This document shows positions 60,277 through 64,000 of a stretch of 64,000 nucleotides of DNA, one piece after another. Source of the stretch: Sinonovacula constricta (taxonomy: Eukaryota > Mollusca > Bivalvia > Cardiida > Solecurtidae); assembly GCA_007844125.1 (NCBI GenBank), contig CM017559.1, positions 69,270,546 through 69,334,545 of the forward strand. The letters run 5' to 3'. The translations under genes were made by a program, and so were the position numbers. The first letter of the stretch is position 1. Every line of letters begins with the position of its first letter. Under the pieces are notes generated by a model. The model made no database searches. It was given only the letters and a program-made list of their open reading frames with translations, and was not told the DNA's origin.

Positions 60277-63155
60277 CTAAAATCCAGAACAGAACTTTAT
60301 TTATCGATACTTTATAACTTTAAACGTTATATCTTTATTTATACGGTATATCTTTAGTTATATATATATATATATCATAAATGAATATACATGTACATAG
60401 CATCCAGACTTTACCTACAATTTACCTAGAAGTTTTCATAATTAGAGCAAGCATGGAAGAGGAAAATGGTTTTGTAAAAGGAACAATAAACAGATACAAG
60501 GAAAAGAGGATAGTGTCATCTAAATACACAAAAGACGTGTCTGTATATATTCGGTTAAAGTAACAAGTACGGATGCTGACCTTTCTTAATCGGTATTGCC
60601 AAAAAGGTAATGGATAATTCCGAAGGTAAGCAATAATAGCACACAGGAGATTACAAATATGACAAGACATATAACAGAAAATATGTGAAGATGAAGTATA
60701 AAATGTCGGCTCTCATTGTATCAGTAACCATGACACAATGCTAAAGGCATACTATCAAAGGGACGAGTCACCAACAAAACATACGAACCTGCTATAAACC
60801 AGGCAAGCAAGAAACAATTTAAGATAGCGTCCACCGGATTCGTTTTGCTGTTCTTTTCTTCGGCGTTCTCTTCTTTCGAGTTTCTGCAACGCTGAATGAA
60901 GTTGATCAAAGTCTTGAGGATGCTGAAACTTCCACCCACTATCAGGTAGATGGGAATCAAACGTTCGGCTGGACAGTCTTTGATATGGATTGCGCCTAGA
61001 ATGGAAGGCAACTGATGGGAGTCAACTGGGAATTATGCATGTCCTTGTATACATGTTGGGATTTAGGGTAAAGATTCCAACATGGTAATTTACATTTCAA
61101 CTTGGTAGTTAGTTGTGCATGATGAATACTTTCAGATCAAATGATTTTTATGTAATGTCAGCTGCAATTTTATGATTTTATTACCTTAATTTTATTAGAA
61201 TTATTGTTTGCAAATATATATAAAAAACAACACATTCACACGACGGAAGATTTGACATGACAATATTATAATTACTATTTAAATTTTAGTTAAGTATTTT
61301 AGATCTACTATTCTTTTTTAAATATAAATGTATAAATTTCTACTCTTGTTGTTTTAATTTATGCTGACAGCATATGCTAGATATTTAGGACAGAAAAACT
61401 ATTGTTTTTCAAATAAAAATAAAGTGAGAGGACAGATCTCTCTTTTTGAACTAATAATGGTTCGTTGTGTCAACACACGGTCAAAATGACCACTGGGGTG
61501 TGTGAATTGGTGTGAGGAGTCTTGCTGTGTCGTTTCCTTTTTGATGAGTGCGATTGAATGCGTGTGTATGTATTAGTGTGCAAGCGTGCGTGTATACGTT
61601 GCGTTTGTGTCTGTGTTTGTATGTGGTTTTGAAAAGACTTGATGATCAGTGACATTGATAGTAATTATCTCACAGCTATGTACTATGTACAAGTTGAGAC
61701 AAATAAAAGACTGCTCTGTTCTGTTCTGTTCTTTTAATAGGCCTACAGTCCAAAAAAACCCTTTTGGGACGAATCGCAGCTCGGTGAATAATACAGCAAT
61801 TAGTGGTGGTGTGTTTGGTTTAGATTTGGACAGACTGCACTAATTACCAAGCACATTTGCTGGAATAATTTGATAGACAAATGTGTAACATTTTGTTTGA
61901 CGTGGAGATTTGTATTTTTATCAAAATGTTTCCTTGTAGTGTTAGCTTAGTAAGGTAGAGAACGTTGGTCGTTCTTTCTTGTACAGAGTTGTTTCCCCTG
62001 AGTTCAAACATTATGCCGACTACAAATCTTCCACCAAGAGGGAATGCTTTCTCTCTCAAGGTCCGAGGTCACGTGCCTTTTAGATCAACTTAACGTCTGC
62101 TACTAAAAGGAAAATCGTCCATGGGCTTGACGAACAAGATTTTAACGAGATTATGGAACAGTTTTACATTTAAACCGATATCGAGTACACAAGCATGATT
62201 TCCATGATGGTCACGTACTTTTCGAGACGGCAGTGGTTACTATATCAAACCGAAACGTAATCGGAGTGCGGTGTGTGGTATGATCTAGTCTATACTATGC
62301 TATTATCATATCAAACAAAATATAAATAACAAACACAAGATATTTGTGTGACCAGACGTGACGTATTTATTTGTAAACACGAGTCGTAGATGTCAATTTT
62401 GGCAGCAAAACAAATGGTACACATTTATGCAATTGTAAATACATGTTCTCTCTCCCCAACAGATAATGCTCAACTGCGATAAGACTCGCCCAGGAAAAAC
62501 CAGAGAATTTTACTCTGGAAACCTGTGCCACACTTGTCACTTGTCTATCGGGGAGTGTGTGACCTCACTCTGAGCCATCTGTAATGACACTGTAATGCTT
62601 TTTTGTATATCATCTGTACACATGATCATTGTTTCATATGTCAATACATGTTTATATATAATATACATATATATATAAAACGGCCTTGCCAGTGCGAAGT
62701 CGTCTGGTAGAATGACCAGCAATACACATTCGACTACCTTATATACACCATATACGCACGATAAGCTCGTGCGCTATATGCGAATCCGGCAGTAAATATC
62801 CGCAACGTTTCAGACAAACATTTCACGCTATACTACGAAACGCGTGAAATTAATATTACCTATCTATCACTGTATATTGAAGGAAAAAAGAAACGTCACA
62901 AACGTCATCTATGTCACTATTTTCATCCTCATGTTCCGGCACTTTAAGTTTAATAATAAGGCTTAAACATCATTCATTTCACCCTTGGATCATTTAATTA
63001 TATTAACTACGTTGCTTTCTAGCCAATGATTTCAATGGAAGACATGGACGTTATATTTTTACATCTGTATGTGGGCAAACAATGTTGATACTCACCGATC
63101 ACTATCATGGCTACAGGGATGACCATCATGATACCCAGACAGATACTACAGCCGA
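60086..63155 (-). CDS. TMEM272-like four-helix membrane protein, 3' part (three exons; 5' end outside window)
   Basis: Exons 63096-63155, 60789-60995 and 60086-60276 join in phase (all junctions phase 1) and end at a TAA. The product has the layout of TMEM272-like proteins: TM1 GCSICLGIMMVIPVAMIVIG, a short loop with DCPAERLIPIYLIVGG leading into TM2, a charged Lys/Glu-rich cytoplasmic loop, TM3 NCFLLAWFIAGNVWIF, an extracellular loop with an acidic stretch and Cys, then TM4 ending in a Cys-rich run. The family is widespread and often multi-copy in invertebrates; its biochemical role is not established, so I assign none. The amino-terminal exon or exons must lie to the right of 63155 and I did not recognise one before the window end. 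Confidence 0.85.
60789..60995 (-). CDS. TMEM272-like exon: TM2, cytoplasmic loop and TM3
   Basis: Begins with AIHIKDCPAERLIPIYLIVG and contains the most diagnostic block of the family (DCP...IPIYLIVGG). A Lys/Glu/Asn-rich segment (RNSKEENAEEKNSKTNPVD) links TM2 to TM3. Acceptor CCATTCTAG, donor GTTCGTA, phase 1 at both ends. Confidence 0.87.
60996..63095 (-). other. Intron of the TMEM272-like gene
   Basis: About 2.1 kb, with GT and AG at the proper ends. No nested gene or array is seen; a GT-rich patch at 61490-61625 and a short TCTGT repeat near 61716 are the only structures. Confidence 0.7.
63096..63155 (-). CDS. TMEM272-like exon: first transmembrane helix
   Basis: A 60-bp exon with acceptor GTTCCAG and donor GTGAGTA. 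It reads GCSICLGIMMVIPVAMIVIG and is too short for ordinary ORF finding. The VIPVAMIVIG end followed in the next exon by the DCP motif is what ties it to the family. Confidence 0.8.
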
Positions 63156-64000
63156 CTGGAACAAAGAATCAATATATAAACAAGTATTTATTAAACAGCG
63201 TACAAAAATTACGACTAATACGGTCAGAACTGAAACGCCCGCCCGCATATGACAGTGATATGAGTCTGAACCATTCCTATAAGTGATATCATCTTCTACA
63301 AGGACCCTTACAAGAAGCTCGCTCGACAAACCAGCTGCTTCGAGGTAGAATGTAGCGTGATAGTTCTTTCACGCAAAATTAAAACATTAATTTGTTAAGA
63401 TTGGAAACGGAGTCAATCTTAAAAATGCTCTATCATTTCCCGGTATTTTCAATATTTGCATCACGTTTATCGGTGTTCAACATTTACAGCTAATTTCTAC
63501 ATTATTTCTTACGACTTATCAGCGTTGCCTTTTCGCTGCAACAATACGACCATTGAGGAAAGGGTAATATTTTGTGTTGTCGAGGTTGGAGACTGTACTT
63601 AGTCGTTGATTCAATAGTAGTTTTGAATTATGTCCATACCGGGAATAATGCGGCATTTTTGTTTTATGAATTACCCACCTTACTTTTATATTTTTGCTGC
63701 AGAGAACTTTGTCGGATGTTTTATATAGATACAAAATCTTCTTACTAAGGAGTTATTTGTTTAACCCTTTATATTATTTTAAGGTGTGCTGATGTGTATT
63801 GATTATGTTATTATATACATTACGAATGTAATCTTTGTTAAACCCGTTAGTATACATGTATAATATCTTTAGCCATGTTGTTAAGCATGATTATATTCTA
63901 TTTTACTCAGCATCTTAAATTGTTATATTAAACGGATAACAAAATAATAAAACAATCTTTATACACCACCTCACTCTCACCCCCACCCCCTTAGTTTCCT
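63156..64000. other. Upstream intron of the TMEM272-like gene
   Basis: Presumably intron, since the exon ending at 63155 starts with an acceptor. I could not identify the preceding exon before the window end. Confidence 0.5.

Overview
The window is animal nuclear DNA. It is AT-rich, has long GT-AG introns, many tandem repeats and several tRNA-derived SINE-like families, and carries two recognisable multi-exon genes, both on the minus strand. The repeat style (three or more short tRNA-headed dispersed repeats, abundant intronic minisatellites, poly-CA and poly-ACT tracts) and the proteins suggest a bivalve or other mollusc. That assignment is inference, because no species-specific marker is visible.

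From about 29.35 kb down to 5.97 kb lies one complete coding region for an SLC6 (neurotransmitter:sodium symporter) transporter. I could join 15 coding exons through consistent GT-AG sites and matching phases, giving 2,154 nt including stop (717 residues). It has the sodium and chloride ligands of the family, the extracellular disulfide loop and a glycine-transporter-like TM6. Introns hold most of its length. Three of them carry long arrays: a 26-bp array of about 150 units (13.6-17.56 kb), an 11-unit 27-bp array (17.74-18.03 kb), and a 17/34-bp array (19.8-22.2 kb) with a CAT-rich tract (23.0-23.37 kb). Several of these sit directly against splice sites, and the 26-bp array starts at the 5' splice site itself.

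The 3' part of a second gene, a TMEM272-like four-helix membrane protein, occupies 63.16-60.09 kb. Three exons are visible and its 5' end is outside the window.

Between the genes (29.35-60.09 kb) I see no convincing gene. The region holds a 40-bp and a 56-bp minisatellite (33.3-34.8 kb), a hAT-type MITE with exact 8-bp target duplications (36.49-36.86 kb), a 2.25-kb segment present three times in tandem (37.2-43.8 kb), a foldback element (47.2 kb), a SINE with probable target duplications (51.2 kb), a 690-bp AGT/ACT tract (55.2-55.9 kb) and a 34-bp array of about 47 units (58.1-59.7 kb). The first 6 kb hold nothing recognisable as coding beyond the probable 3' UTR of the transporter.

The most unusual observation is the 26-bp array. 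Each unit restarts with the same GTAAG-type donor as the real 5' splice site at its edge, so the intron carries roughly 150 donor-like motifs in the sense orientation.
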